Shown: positions 1 through 9,543 of the stretch, one piece after another | Numbering within the stretch: the first letter of the stretch is position 1 | Layout of the letters: each line of letters starts with the position of its first letter | Source: a virus | DNA length: 49,241 nucleotides | IMG/VR virus record: IMGVR_UViG_3300032093_000206 | Coordinates: 1 to 49,241 of that record | Strand: one strand, 5' to 3' | Translations under genes and position numbers: made by a program | The notes under the pieces: model-generated | Database searches by the model: none | The model's input: the letters and a program-made list of their open reading frames with translations, nothing else | Told to the model about the DNA's origin: nothing

Positions 1-1
1 C

Positions 2-1831
2 AAAAAGGACAATTACAATTACGAAGGTCTTGCTTTTAGACTAAGTTCTAAGGAGCCTTTTATTTGGAACCCAGAAGAGGAAACCTACATATGCTTTGCA
101 CAAGAATATGAATACACTTTTGGCACTATTATACAAGGAGGAAAAGCAAACACAACAACGGGAATACCGCTTAAAGAGTATAAGATAGACAGCTATGACG
201 GAACCTATTTTTATGTTAGAAGGCCAAATGCAGACAATAAAAGCAGTGTTGTAAGCAGAAGAGGAAACAGAGTTGTTAGAAAAGAAGACAGCACACAAAT
301 TCTTTCAACATTTGTATGTAGCGAGCCTCCTAAAAATAGCTATCTTAGAAACGAAAACGAAGATGCATTTGTTTTGTCCAGACAAAATTTTCAGTATCAG
401 GTTTATATTTACAGCAAAAAAAGGCAATCTGAAGAAATTTATTATCAAAACGAAAACACATTTGTTGTTCCCGGAACTTACGACTACACAACACCTTTTG
501 TGACAAAAGGCATCCTGCGAGGAGATTGCTACATAACAGAATACAAAAAAATGTTTGGTGGCACATCATTAACCGAAGCAAAGTTTTATTTTGATGGAGC
601 AGTAAATAACAATTACACAAACCCCAATAATGTATACACGTTGTCTGCAAATAAACCAGAAAATGGAAATACATACGAATACAGAGATGTTACCGTAAAT
701 GGATGGGGCATTTCAATGAACCCGTGCGACATATATAGCACGACTTGGTCAAGCAGTATTGGTCAGCCTTCAATTGTAAACGAAAACCAAAAACAGACAA
801 TTGCTCAAAACAATATTATACCGTCAGGGCAAATAATTTTGGGCAGTCAAATTAATGCTCTTAACCGAATGAACAGCATAGACGCTCAATCTATGCCAGC
901 CGAAAATGGACCAATTACAGCAACGGCTATTACAAACACGGCACAGGATCAGCCGGGCGTTATGCTTGCCATCGGAACTCTTGGTATACAATCTATATAT
1001 CTAAATGCTATACAGCAAACGGCAAACGATGGCACATCAACAATCAGTTTGTCCAAGAACGTGCTTGGAAGCAATAGGCCGTTGCGGGGGCAATATGGGG
1101 CGCAAAGGCTGAGAAACATTTCCAGTACACCAGAATCAACAATCTACTGGTGGAGCGAGGTGGTTAACGATTTTATCCGATATACAAATGCTGGAATGGA
1201 AAGACTTGGCAAAACGTATATGTTTGGCAACTACCTTAGGAACAACTACGCAAGCAATAAATCTGTTTTCACCATGTACGATCAGGTGACCGATGAGGCA
1301 TTGCTTATCCCGTCCGGGCAGCCCGCAGTGGCTTTTAACGAAAAATACAAGTCATATCAGGGTCGGCGAGAATATTCAAATCAATCCGGGCAAACGCCGG
1401 AACTCGGAGCCAGTCTTGCGTTGAAGCATTATATGTTCTTGAACGGCGAGGTGTGGGTAACACAAGTCGGAAACCCGGACAATAGTTTCTTTGGAAGCGA
1501 CAAGGCTCCTGAGTTGACAATCGTAACCAACGAGTCTCCAGCAGTGGTTAAAAACTGGAACACTATAAAAGTGTATGGCCCGGTCCCGGCAAGCACAGAC
1601 TGCAAAACAGAAACAACCGCAAACAGAGAAACAGATATCCTAAGAGATTGGTACATTCAGCGAAAAGATAATTACGAAGCTGCCATTAGACGAGACACAA
1701 AAAGCGGAACTGTCTTTTCAGGCAAAGCTATGGAAAGTAGGATATTATATTCTACTTTTGTATTTAGCATTACTGGTTTTGATAAATTGAACTTCATTGA
1801 AGTAAAAAGTAATAAGTCGGTTGTCCAATAA
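2..1831 (+). CDS. Large virion structural protein, 5' end cut by window
   Basis: The frame is open from base 2, so the gene begins upstream of the window; 609 residues are visible before the TAA. Internal TTG or ATG codons are not needed as starts. The protein is rich in Asn, Thr, Tyr and Ser, has no membrane segment and looks beta-rich, as expected for a tail, ring or neck component. A segment near the middle (VAFNEKYKSYQGRREY) recalls the 'stabilization' proteins of crAss-like phages, but that is a resemblance from memory only. It lies directly upstream of a likely internal protein and the portal, with a 12-base gap, which supports a head-tail or tail role. Confident as a coding region; the function is inferred. 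Confidence 0.8.
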   Translation, partial: KKDNYNYEGLAFRLSSKEPFIWNPEEETYICFAQEYEYTFGTIIQGGKANTTTGIPLKEYKIDSYDGTYFYVRRPNADNKSSVVSRRGNRVVRKEDSTQILSTFVCSEPPKNSYLRNENEDAFVLSRQNFQYQVYIYSKKRQSEEIYYQNENTFVVPGTYDYTTPFVTKGILRGDCYITEYKKMFGGTSLTEAKFYFDGAVNNNYTNPNNVYTLSANKPENGNTYEYRDVTVNGWGISMNPCDIYSTTWSSSIGQPSIVNENQKQTIAQNNIIPSGQIILGSQINALNRMNSIDAQSMPAENGPITATAITNTAQDQPGVMLAIGTLGIQSIYLNAIQQTANDGTSTISLSKNVLGSNRPLRGQYGAQRLRNISSTPESTIYWWSEVVNDFIRYTNAGMERLGKTYMFGNYLRNNYASNKSVFTMYDQVTDEALLIPSGQPAVAFNEKYKSYQGRREYSNQSGQTPELGASLALKHYMFLNGEVWVTQVGNPDNSFFGSDKAPELTIVTNESPAVVKNWNTIKVYGPVPASTDCKTETTANRETDILRDWYIQRKDNYEAAIRRDTKSGTVFSGKAMESRILYSTFVFSITGFDKLNFIEVKSNKSVVQ

Positions 1832-1843
1832 AAATATTGCGTT

Positions 1844-2776
1844 ATGGCTGTAATACCTCCTGAAAAAAAATATACTCTTCAAGAAATACAAGCCCTTATG
1901 GGCGCATCTGGGACAGATGGCATTGACCCAAATTTAGCCGCATTGCTTGCTGGTAAAGGGGGGACATTTTCAAGTAAGTCAGACCTTGCTGCGTTAACCA
2001 ACAAAGACATGGGGTTGGATTATGGAATGGGTGCTGCTGCGTTAGGCGGTGCTGCAATTCCTTTTATACAAGCCATGCGTCTTAGGAAGGAGGCAAGAAA
2101 CTATAAGCCTACAGACCTTGTCCCGCAGCAATCGCGTGATATTGTACAAACCCTTGGACAGCAGCTTAATGCACCGGCTACTAATTACGGGCAAAAGGTT
2201 CAAAACCTTAATGATGCAAGAGCGGCAAGAATGGCTTATGCTAAAAGGGCTGGAAACTCGTCTGATTATTTAAGGGCATTATACGGTTCTGAAGATATGT
2301 ATAACAAGGGTATGAGACAAGTTGATGCTGAGGGGGCTGCCGAACAAATTAATAGACGCGCAGCGTATAATGCAGCATTAGGAAAACTTGGCTCTGAAGA
2401 GGCTTTTTCTGCTCAGAAAAACAGAGAAGCATTGGCTGCTCTTAAGCAAGCCCGCGACATCAATTTTGCCAAGTCTGGAGAGTCTCTTATTAGCGGATTG
2501 GTTAACTCTGTTGTTTTGCAAAATCCAAAAGAAAAGCCAGACAAGGGCAGTCGGTCTTCAACGCCACCATCTTCCGTTGCTCCTTATAAAATGAGCAATC
2601 CTATGGGAAAGCCGCAATTTTACACTCCTTTTAAACTTGACCCGGCATTTCCAAAATATGAGAAGCCAAAATTTGTCACGGGTTACGACCCTACATTGTT
2701 AGACCCGCCTACAGAGTTAGACAACGGAATTTTGACAAGAAAATATAACTTATTGTACCCGACTCTTACGCCTTAA
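1844..2776 (+). CDS. Probable internal or ejected virion protein
   Basis: 310 residues; ATG start 12 bases after the upstream stop. Residues about 60-80 form a Gly/Ala-rich weakly hydrophobic stretch (GMGAAALGGAAIPF), followed by a long helical, Ala/Gln/Arg-rich region and a Pro/Lys-rich C-terminus. This composition is typical of phage internal or ejection proteins. It sits between a large structural gene and the portal gene. No catalytic motif is seen and no family is recognised with certainty. Confidence 0.7.
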   Translation: MAVIPPEKKYTLQEIQALMGASGTDGIDPNLAALLAGKGGTFSSKSDLAALTNKDMGLDYGMGAAALGGAAIPFIQAMRLRKEARNYKPTDLVPQQSRDIVQTLGQQLNAPATNYGQKVQNLNDARAARMAYAKRAGNSSDYLRALYGSEDMYNKGMRQVDAEGAAEQINRRAAYNAALGKLGSEEAFSAQKNREALAALKQARDINFAKSGESLISGLVNSVVLQNPKEKPDKGSRSSTPPSSVAPYKMSNPMGKPQFYTPFKLDPAFPKYEKPKFVTGYDPTLLDPPTELDNGILTRKYNLLYPTLTP

Positions 2777-2782
2777 AAGCAA

Positions 2783-5284
2783 ATGTATTCACCCGACCTT
2801 ACCGTTCCGTTTGAGGAAAAGAAAGACCCGGATTATGGGTTAAGATTTGCAAGGGGTCTGGAGATGATGCATCTTCAGCAAGTTGCTTTGTTTAACAGTC
2901 CGCGCAGACGGTGGGCTGAGAACTATCAATACGCTCTTGCCAATCAATCTGTATTACGGACAATCAGGCCGATTGAAAACATCTCAGGCAATGACGCATT
3001 CACTTTGCCCGGAGCCGATTTAAGGAATGTCCATGTGGCTCCATCTATGGTGGATGCGATTAACGGCAAGATGAACAAAATGCAATTCAAGCCAAATGTT
3101 ACAATGATTGACGCGTTTTCTATGGATAAACGTGACCAGTTAAAGTACAAGATGGAATACTTGATGGAGATGAAAAAGTTCGGTGCTGAAATTGAACCTT
3201 TCTTAAGTCAATTCGGAGTAACGCCTGAAGACATTCCAATTGACACAACAGACCTTGAATTGAAGATGGCAATGATGCCTCAGTTCAACGAAGAGATGGC
3301 TCTTGAGTTGGGCATTGAAGGAGTGTCGAACGACAGTAAATTGGATGTGTTAGCCAAGATGGTTGACAACGATTTAATCATTACATCTACTGGAGGATAT
3401 TGGATAGACCGCACTGGTGGCAAACGAGTTATTAAAAGACTTGACCCGCTCAATTCCGGGTGGAGTTTTTCAATGGTAGAAGATGCCAGAGATGTGGTGT
3501 TTGCGTATACAATAGAGCCTGTTCCAATTACCAAAATCATGTACGATGCCGCAGGGTATATGGATGAGGAGGAAATGAAGAAAATCCGTGGCGGTAGGTT
3601 TGACATGATGTACAACTGGTTGTATACATGGAGTGCGTTTAGCGAAGGCAGCACTCCAATATACAGCAGCACATATGTTGACTACGCGTTGGTGATGTAT
3701 TTTGAATTTATTAGTGTTGACGATTTATTTGGTCACACTGATGAAGAAGGAAATTTTACCACTTCTTATCAAGAAGATATTGAAAGCGGTAAGCCTCCTG
3801 TTCTTAGAACTAAGGTGGAGAATGTCTTTGGCGGCAAGTACATCTGCGGAACTGGTCAGATTTACGATTATGGCGTTAAAGAATCTATACGCCAACCAAT
3901 CACCTCTGATCCTAAGAACGTATACAGAAGCAACCCGGCCAAGACATACGGCAGTTTTATTATGTACCAAGCCAACATGGTACAGGGGCAAAGCAAATCT
4001 GTAATCGACCGGGCAAAAAAGCACTTAGACATTATACAGCAAACGGTAGAAAAGATAGACACCTATACAAAGGAGTTTTTGCCGTGGATTACTGTTATTG
4101 ACAAAGCCGCTCTTGCAGATTTTGCAATGGAAGAAGGAGAGAGCGACATCACTCAAGACGACCTTATCACAACAGCCCTTACAAAGGGATTGATTACGGT
4201 AGATAGCGGAATGCTCAGAGGCATTAACACATCTTCCGGCAAATCAATTGTTCAGATTATTGCCAACCAAGGAGGCCAGAACTTGCAATTGCTGTTTAGT
4301 ATGCTAACGCAGCACATTGCATTCTTGCGTGATTTGATTGGTATACCAAACGTAGAACTGGGAGCCGCTCCGGGAGCAGAGCAGGGTAAATTTGTTACGC
4401 AATCACAAATGTCTGGAAGCGACAATGTGCTTCGCGGGCTAATGTTTGCCAAGCTACAGTTATACCAGAATCTTTGGGAGAACATAATGTTCGACCTAAT
4501 AATGAATGGCGGGCAAGGCGTTAATGGAAATCGCATATACAACATTGAGTCAGGGAATCCAAAAGAGCATATTCCTAACCTTAAAGTAACTCCGCTTCCA
4601 GCTGAAAGAGATTGGCAAGAACTATATGCTTTAGCTAATCAAGCATTGGCTGCCGGAACAATAACTCTTGACCAGATAGCCTATCTAAAAATGATAGACA
4701 ACCTCAAGCAAGCTTGGGGATATCTGTCTATACAGGAGAGGAAGGGCAAGATGCAGCAGCAGAACAATGCTATGCAGCAAATGGAGATGAATGCAAAAGT
4801 GCAGCAGGATAGTAACTCTATGGCACAACAAGGCAAAGAGACGCTTGAAAAGCTTCGTATACAAGGCGACATTGCCAAGGAGATTACCAAAGCAATCGTT
4901 TCTGCTCCTGCTAATAAAAAGTTTGACTTTTCTTCTATACAGCCTCTTATGCTTATGTTTGCAACTCCTGAGCAAATGCAACAAATGCAACAAATGATGC
5001 AACCACAAAATGGTGAGCCTGTTGCTCCGGGCGGTCAGCAACAAATGTCCCCAGAAGAACAAGCCATGATGGAGCAACAACAAGGAGGAGGCCAGCAAAT
5101 GTCTCCAGAAGAACAAGCTATGATGGAAGAACAAGCCATGATGGAACAGCAAGGTGGCGAACAGATGTCTCCAGAAGAGCAAGCTATGATGGAGGAGCAA
5201 GCCATGATGGAACAGCAAGAAGGTGGTCAGCAAATGTCTCCCGAAGAAGAGGCAATGATGGCACAACAACAAATGGAAATGTAA
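2783..5284 (+). CDS. Portal protein
   Basis: 833 residues, consistent with the large portals of crAss-like and other Bacteroidota phages. It forms the dodecameric ring at the capsid vertex through which DNA is packaged and released. Support: its length, the charged and aromatic N-terminal region, a long helical C-terminal half, and its place just before a scaffold-like protein and the major capsid protein. The last 80 or so residues are an unusual low-complexity tail of Met, Gln and Glu repeats (listed separately). The start ATG lies 6 bases after the previous stop, with no Shine-Dalgarno sequence. Identification is by context and general resemblance. Confidence 0.8.
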   Translation: MYSPDLTVPFEEKKDPDYGLRFARGLEMMHLQQVALFNSPRRRWAENYQYALANQSVLRTIRPIENISGNDAFTLPGADLRNVHVAPSMVDAINGKMNKMQFKPNVTMIDAFSMDKRDQLKYKMEYLMEMKKFGAEIEPFLSQFGVTPEDIPIDTTDLELKMAMMPQFNEEMALELGIEGVSNDSKLDVLAKMVDNDLIITSTGGYWIDRTGGKRVIKRLDPLNSGWSFSMVEDARDVVFAYTIEPVPITKIMYDAAGYMDEEEMKKIRGGRFDMMYNWLYTWSAFSEGSTPIYSSTYVDYALVMYFEFISVDDLFGHTDEEGNFTTSYQEDIESGKPPVLRTKVENVFGGKYICGTGQIYDYGVKESIRQPITSDPKNVYRSNPAKTYGSFIMYQANMVQGQSKSVIDRAKKHLDIIQQTVEKIDTYTKEFLPWITVIDKAALADFAMEEGESDITQDDLITTALTKGLITVDSGMLRGINTSSGKSIVQIIANQGGQNLQLLFSMLTQHIAFLRDLIGIPNVELGAAPGAEQGKFVTQSQMSGSDNVLRGLMFAKLQLYQNLWENIMFDLIMNGGQGVNGNRIYNIESGNPKEHIPNLKVTPLPAERDWQELYALANQALAAGTITLDQIAYLKMIDNLKQAWGYLSIQERKGKMQQQNNAMQQMEMNAKVQQDSNSMAQQGKETLEKLRIQGDIAKEITKAIVSAPANKKFDFSSIQPLMLMFATPEQMQQMQQMMQPQNGEPVAPGGQQQMSPEEQAMMEQQQGGGQQMSPEEQAMMEEQAMMEQQGGEQMSPEEQAMMEEQAMMEQQEGGQQMSPEEEAMMAQQQMEM
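5045..5281 (+). repeat. Coding repeats in portal C-terminus (MSPEEQAMMEQQ)
   Basis: Four in-frame units starting at 5045, 5099, 5165 and 5234 each begin MSPEE(Q/E)AMM and continue into Gln/Gly-rich linkers; the two middle units contain a second AMMEQQ block. Unit spacings of 54, 66 and 69 bases are all multiples of three, so selection acts on protein. The DNA is purine-rich (CAA, GAA, ATG codons) and prone to slippage. Such tails are probably flexible in the capsid interior. Confidence 0.9.
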
Positions 5285-5296
5285 ATAAATAAATAT

Positions 5297-6301
5297 ATGT
5301 CACAGGAACAGGATAACAATTTTGACCTTATTACAGGGTTTAGATTTGGAAACGAACCGGAAAACGAAACCCCGGTTGACGAAACCGCCACGACTGACAC
5401 AACAGCCGAAGGAGAGGAATCACAAGACGCGCCAGCAGAAGTTGTACCAGATATAAACGAACTGCTTGCCAAGATTCAAGAACTTGAGCAAAAAGTAGCA
5501 CAGCCAAACAACGAAGCAATACATTTGCTTCAAGACCGTCAGGTGCTGCAAAACCTTGCAAAGGATTACGAGCAGATGCCTCTTCTTGATCTTTTGCGTG
5601 AAGAATTTGACGACAAGCACGAAGGTTTCTTTGAGAAAAATCCAAACTTGGATAGAGACCTTGCCTTTAGAAAATATTTACAACGGTCCTACAATTCAGA
5701 AATTGAGCCGTTGATTGAAGATACCCTTGGGTTGGATGATTATGACCTTGCCATTTTGGAGGCGCAAGTTTCACAGCTGCGTCTGGATAAAATGGAGAAA
5801 CAGGCCAGTATACAACAAACTATAAGCGGCAAGTCTGTCCAGAAAGAGAGTGTTCAAGGAAATGATGGACCGGAACCCGGTTCAATTGCCGAATATGAAC
5901 AGCGTCTCTTTAACCACATAGAGTCAAGCTTGAAAGGAATCAAGCCGACTGCGAAGGAATTTGATGGTTTTCAGATACCTTCTGTTGGGGAAGACAAGCT
6001 TAAAGAACTTGTTAATACTCTTACAATAGAGGAAATGCCGTTAATGGTTGCAGCAGACAACAATGTATATCCGCATCTCGGACTTCTAAAAGAGATTGCC
6101 GATTACAGAGAATTGTCTAAAAACTTGCCCGATATGCTCAAAGCATTTAAGGAAAAAGTTGTAGCCGAAACTGTAGAGAATCTAAAGAAAAATGTTTCAA
6201 ACAAGTCAGACTTCAACCAATCTCCAGCTAATCCGTATACGGGGGATGTTATCTCGCCACGAAATATTGGCGACTACAACATTACAGGATTAAAACTTTA
6301 A
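5297..6301 (+). CDS. Scaffold-like acidic protein between portal and capsid
   Basis: 334 residues. The N-terminal 50 residues are strongly acidic and low-complexity (ETPVDETATTDTTAEG), followed by a coiled-coil-like stretch (NELLAKIQELEQKVAQ) and a mostly helical remainder. Position between portal and major capsid genes, acidity and helix content match capsid assembly scaffolds. A protease domain is not evident. The C-terminal segment ends in basic and Asn/Pro-rich residues that could contact the capsid protein. Role inferred from position and composition. Confidence 0.65.
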   Translation: MSQEQDNNFDLITGFRFGNEPENETPVDETATTDTTAEGEESQDAPAEVVPDINELLAKIQELEQKVAQPNNEAIHLLQDRQVLQNLAKDYEQMPLLDLLREEFDDKHEGFFEKNPNLDRDLAFRKYLQRSYNSEIEPLIEDTLGLDDYDLAILEAQVSQLRLDKMEKQASIQQTISGKSVQKESVQGNDGPEPGSIAEYEQRLFNHIESSLKGIKPTAKEFDGFQIPSVGEDKLKELVNTLTIEEMPLMVAADNNVYPHLGLLKEIADYRELSKNLPDMLKAFKEKVVAETVENLKKNVSNKSDFNQSPANPYTGDVISPRNIGDYNITGLKL

Positions 6302-6302
6302 T

Positions 6303-6310
6303 TATATTTG
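6303..6310 (+). promoter_or_regulatory. -7-like box upstream of the capsid gene
   Basis: TATATTTG matches the Bacteroidota TAnnTTTG box and lies 27 bases before the capsid ATG in a 36-base gap. No clear TTG box is seen 19-21 bases upstream, so this is a partial match. Confidence 0.35.
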
Positions 6311-6337
6311 TCCATCATTTAAACTACTCAAGAAAAA

Positions 6338-7789
6338 ATGGTTCAGAATTTTCCCGGCGCGGGGCAATTTTCTGGTGCAGTATCACCGGGAAGTAACGCA
6401 GCCGATCAAACCTTTAGTATCTTCGCTGATACCGTAGCCCTTACCCGTAAGTTTCACCGGCAAATCATGGAGCAGATTCCTGATGCCAATTACCTGAAAG
6501 ACGGCCTTCTTGAAGACCTGATTGCTGGTGGTGGCCTCCTTGGTGTTGCCTCTGACACTGTTAACGTGTACCATGCAGAACAAGATTCTGTTGTAGCAAA
6601 TGTTTCAGTTATTAGCGTTACTCCGGGTTCTCCAACAAACATTGCTGTGCTTGACATTACGCCAACCACTTTGTCTGATGGAACAACTACAAAATACTTT
6701 AACTACGCAACTGTTGGTCAGATTTTTTCTACCAATGACCCCGGAGTTCAAGCAGTAGTAACGGCTACATCAACAAGTCCAAGTGCTTCTTCTCACACTA
6801 TTACTGTAAGATTAAAGACCGGTCTTGTTGCAGCCAATTACATTACTGCTGGAGATATTCTTCGTCCTCTTGGTAACGTGGTTGGTCCAAACCAAACCTT
6901 TGGTACTGGCTCAATGCGTGGCTGGAGCCGTTTTGGTGTAGAGTTCCAGACAATGGAAACTGTTGCCGGTCCGCTTCCTACCAACGCGTACAACCAAACT
7001 TTTGAGTTTACGCTGGCTAATGGTCAAAACATCATCGCTCCACGCGTTTTGCTTGATGCATATGTTCAGGATGACTTAAAGAAAATGGCTCAGGTTCTCA
7101 CCGGTACTGGGGAATCATTGTTTGCTTCAGACGGAACTGCCGCCCAAACAACTATGGGTATCTTCAAGACCATTCAAACATTTGGTCTTACTGCTGATTA
7201 CGCTCCGGGCGCACTTCAGTGGAATGATTTCATCACTATCAACGACCAACTGCGTAACCGTGGTGCTGGTACTGATCGTGACCTTTGGATGGGTGCTAAA
7301 GTATTTGATACTATCCAGAACAATTTCTCAAGCAAATTTGCTTATGGAATTCGTTACTTCCAGCAAGCTGACGAGAAAGCCCGTCTTGGCGTAGGTTTTG
7401 CTGAGTTTGCTAGTAGTGAGGCCACTTATACAATGAAGAAAATTAACGAGTTGAACCACCCTCGTATTTTCTCCAACTCTGGTGCTTCTACCTCGCAACT
7501 TCAGAACAACTACTACGCTAACTGCTTTATGGTTGTTCCAAACACCAAAGTAAGAGTTCAGAATGGCCTTAACAGCCGCACTCAATCAGTTGAGGCTCCA
7601 ATGTTCCGCGTTCTTCAACTTGAGGCTCCTGTAACTGTAGGAGGTCCAAAAGTAATGAAGCGTGTATACAATCAGGCCGGTGCTGAGTTAAGCAAAGAAA
7701 ACTATCAGGTGACAATGCGTCAGGACTTTGCAGTTCAAGTGATGCTTGCTTTCAAGTGTTTCTTTGGAGGTACTACCTCAATCAGCTAA
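6338..7789 (+). CDS. Major capsid protein (HK97-fold candidate)
   Basis: 483 residues. Support: order portal, scaffold-like, capsid; the size; and composition rich in small and polar residues with many Asn, Thr and Gly. Codon use is the cleanest in the window (GGT, GCT, ACC, AAC and CGT favoured), as expected for a highly expressed gene. It is followed by a strong terminator, so it ends a transcription unit. No cleaved N-terminal scaffold domain is apparent; scaffolding is probably supplied by the upstream gene. A domain of about 100 residues with many Thr and Val (about residues 85-185) may be an inserted surface domain. Confidence 0.85.
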   Translation: MVQNFPGAGQFSGAVSPGSNAADQTFSIFADTVALTRKFHRQIMEQIPDANYLKDGLLEDLIAGGGLLGVASDTVNVYHAEQDSVVANVSVISVTPGSPTNIAVLDITPTTLSDGTTTKYFNYATVGQIFSTNDPGVQAVVTATSTSPSASSHTITVRLKTGLVAANYITAGDILRPLGNVVGPNQTFGTGSMRGWSRFGVEFQTMETVAGPLPTNAYNQTFEFTLANGQNIIAPRVLLDAYVQDDLKKMAQVLTGTGESLFASDGTAAQTTMGIFKTIQTFGLTADYAPGALQWNDFITINDQLRNRGAGTDRDLWMGAKVFDTIQNNFSSKFAYGIRYFQQADEKARLGVGFAEFASSEATYTMKKINELNHPRIFSNSGASTSQLQNNYYANCFMVVPNTKVRVQNGLNSRTQSVEAPMFRVLQLEAPVTVGGPKVMKRVYNQAGAELSKENYQVTMRQDFAVQVMLAFKCFFGGTTSIS

Positions 7790-7811
7790 AAATAGCTTAG
7801 GTTTTTCACAG

Positions 7812-7849
7812 AAAGGGAGTGGCATATTTGTTGCTCCCTTTTATTTTTG
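7812..7849 (+). terminator. Intrinsic terminator after capsid gene
   Basis: AAAGGGAG (7812-7819) pairs perfectly with CTCCCTTT (7834-7841) across a 14-base loop and is followed by TATTTTTG. It lies just downstream of the capsid stop. Confidence 0.85.
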
Positions 7850-7867
7850 TAAGCAATTAATAAATAT

Positions 7868-8833
7868 ATGATAGGCACTCAAGTACTTGTTCGGGAATAC
7901 AATAACTTCCCCGCTGAATTCAAGGCAAAGTTAAGAACGCTTGGCCCTGATGAAATTGTAAGACTTAAGCTTAACCCGTCTTTATGGGGAAGCGTAAAAG
8001 AAACTCAGTTCCCATCAATGGACGCATCTACTCCTATTGCAGGAAGAGTGAATGTTGTCACAGAGCGAACTGCAACAAGATGGCTTCCATCTCCGTGGAG
8101 CGTAAACACCGGCAATGGAATTATACAAGCCGGTTTTCTTCAAGGGTACAACACTGTAGACAACACTCCAATTTGGCGTGACCGTTTTTTCATTGGCGGA
8201 GAAATGGTTTTTGACGGAAGCAATCCTTCTGATGTGGAAGATTTTTACGCTATTCAAGTTCACCCGGAAGTAAAACGTGAAAACGCTCCGAACAAGCCTT
8301 GGAAGTTTTTAATTGAAAATCCTGAAGAGAATGCCGACAACAGCATTGCCAAAATTGAATGGAGAAACAACATTCAAAGCAAGGTGCTGGCTCTTACGGA
8401 CGATCAACTGAAGCGTCTTGCTTTGCCAACCTTATACAACCGGGCATTGCTTAATAAGCCGACACACGCTACGGCAAAATCAATGCGTGGGTATGTTGCT
8501 AACCTTTTGAGCAATGATGCGGGTTTTTCTTATGTAAACACCTTGCTACAGCGTCTTGCTGAGACATACGAAATTGAACTGATTGAAAAAGCGTTGAACA
8601 CCGGGAAACTGATTTGCAGTGACTTCAATCTCAAGCGAAGCGACAACTTCACGCTTGGTTCGTTCACAGAACCGCTGGCCGGGAGCAACACTAATAAAGC
8701 ATTGCAGATTTTTGATCTATACAAAACCAATCCAAACTGGAAGAACGACATTAGCCAGTGGTTGATTGACGATGAGAAGAAATCTCCATCAGGTGGTCGC
8801 CGTGCCGGGAAACTGGAAAATATCTCTGAGTAG
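7868..8833 (+). CDS. Conserved-looking hypothetical protein after capsid
   Basis: 321 residues; ATG chosen because the sequence upstream of it is the capsid terminator. The sequence is soluble, aromatic-rich and mixed alpha/beta, and ends in a Ser/Gly/Arg-rich tail (KSPSGGRRAGK). It is isolated between two terminators (7812-7849 and 8858-8884), suggesting its own expression control. Possible roles are head completion or capsid accessory, but no family is recognised. Confidence 0.75.
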   Translation: MIGTQVLVREYNNFPAEFKAKLRTLGPDEIVRLKLNPSLWGSVKETQFPSMDASTPIAGRVNVVTERTATRWLPSPWSVNTGNGIIQAGFLQGYNTVDNTPIWRDRFFIGGEMVFDGSNPSDVEDFYAIQVHPEVKRENAPNKPWKFLIENPEENADNSIAKIEWRNNIQSKVLALTDDQLKRLALPTLYNRALLNKPTHATAKSMRGYVANLLSNDAGFSYVNTLLQRLAETYEIELIEKALNTGKLICSDFNLKRSDNFTLGSFTEPLAGSNTNKALQIFDLYKTNPNWKNDISQWLIDDEKKSPSGGRRAGKLENISE

Positions 8834-8857
8834 ATATTATAATTAAAATGTAAATTT

Positions 8858-8884
8858 GCCCTGCACCTTGTGTGGGGCTTTTTT
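8858..8884 (+). terminator. Intrinsic terminator
   Basis: GCCCTGCAC (8858-8866) pairs with GTGTGGGGC (870-878 of this kilobase) with two G-U wobbles over a 3-base loop, followed by six T. Its presence shows that the next gene must start downstream, at 8889, rather than at the in-frame TTG at 8856. Confidence 0.85.
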
Positions 8885-8888
8885 GTTT

Positions 8889-9284
8889 ATGGAAGAGAGA
8901 TTACTTTGTCATATCATTATACAGCCAGAAATTGGAGCAATTGCTGGCAAAAAAATCGCCAAGCAAATTGTTTCGGCCTACAAGTGGGACAATGAAAAAG
9001 GCCCGGTAATATGCTTTTGCAACGAAAATGCGTATGAATATTTGGTCAGAAACGGTCTTGATGAAAAGCTGTATCTTGATGTAATTGTTACAAGCGACAA
9101 GATTAACGAGGAGAAAGCAAAAGAATTAATTGGAGGTGATGACAACATTGAATTCCAATATCCCTTTTTGGCCCCGTTTTGGGATAAGGAAGAAATAGAT
9201 TCTAAGATCAATGATCTTCCAGAAAACTACCAAGAACTATGCAGGGAAGCCATTTCAAAAGAACTTAACCTATCTGCTTTATAA
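8889..9284 (+). CDS. Hypothetical protein, 131 aa
   Basis: ATG at 8889 is preferred over an upstream in-frame TTG because that codon lies inside the terminator hairpin. Small acidic soluble protein starting MEERLLCHIIIQPEIG; alternating hydrophobic strands and a Glu/Asp-rich C-terminal helix. The stop overlaps the ATG of the next gene (TAATG), implying translational coupling. By position it may be a head-tail connector component, but the sequence gives no direct sign of this. Confidence 0.65.
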   Translation: MEERLLCHIIIQPEIGAIAGKKIAKQIVSAYKWDNEKGPVICFCNENAYEYLVRNGLDEKLYLDVIVTSDKINEEKAKELIGGDDNIEFQYPFLAPFWDKEEIDSKINDLPENYQELCREAISKELNLSAL

Positions 9285-9481
9285 TGGACACTGTACAATC
9301 TTTATACGAAAAATACCTGAACAGTCAGGCTCACGACATCCAAAATGGATGCGCTACCAATAGTATAAGAACACAAACTCTGTTAGCTTTTTATCAAGAA
9401 GTTTTATACAGGCTAAGTGCTGCTGTAAATGACACACTAACGGCAAATCAATTATTAACCTATACGCATCAAAATTACTAA
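9284..9481 (+). CDS. Small hypothetical protein, 65 aa
   Basis: Starts inside the stop codon of the preceding gene (TAATG), so it is coupled to it. Helical, polar, no membrane segment, no recognised motif. Likely a small virion morphogenesis protein from its place between capsid and tail genes. Confidence 0.6.
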   Translation: MDTVQSLYEKYLNSQAHDIQNGCATNSIRTQTLLAFYQEVLYRLSAAVNDTLTANQLLTYTHQNY

Positions 9482-9499
9482 AATGTATAGCAGATTTTG

Positions 9500-9508
9500 T
9501 AGATTTGC
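9500..9508 (+). promoter_or_regulatory. -7-like box TAGATTTGC
   Basis: Exact match to TAnnTTTGC, 35 bases before the ATG at 9544, in a 62-base intergenic gap. No good TTG box upstream. Confidence 0.4.
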
Positions 9509-9543
9509 AAAAAGCTTTTCGTTAACATTCCAAACAAAATAAC

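Noticed and set aside
374-1831. TTG at 374 as the start of the first gene
   Set aside because: The frame is open back to base 2 with coding-like sequence; the gene simply begins outside the window.
4685-5272. Long minus-strand open frame rich in Leu and His
   Set aside because: It is the complement of the portal gene's repeated C-terminus; composition is explained by the repeats and no start context fits.
8856-8888. TTG start at 8856 for the 8889 gene
   Set aside because: It lies inside a terminator hairpin; the ATG at 8889 is immediately downstream.
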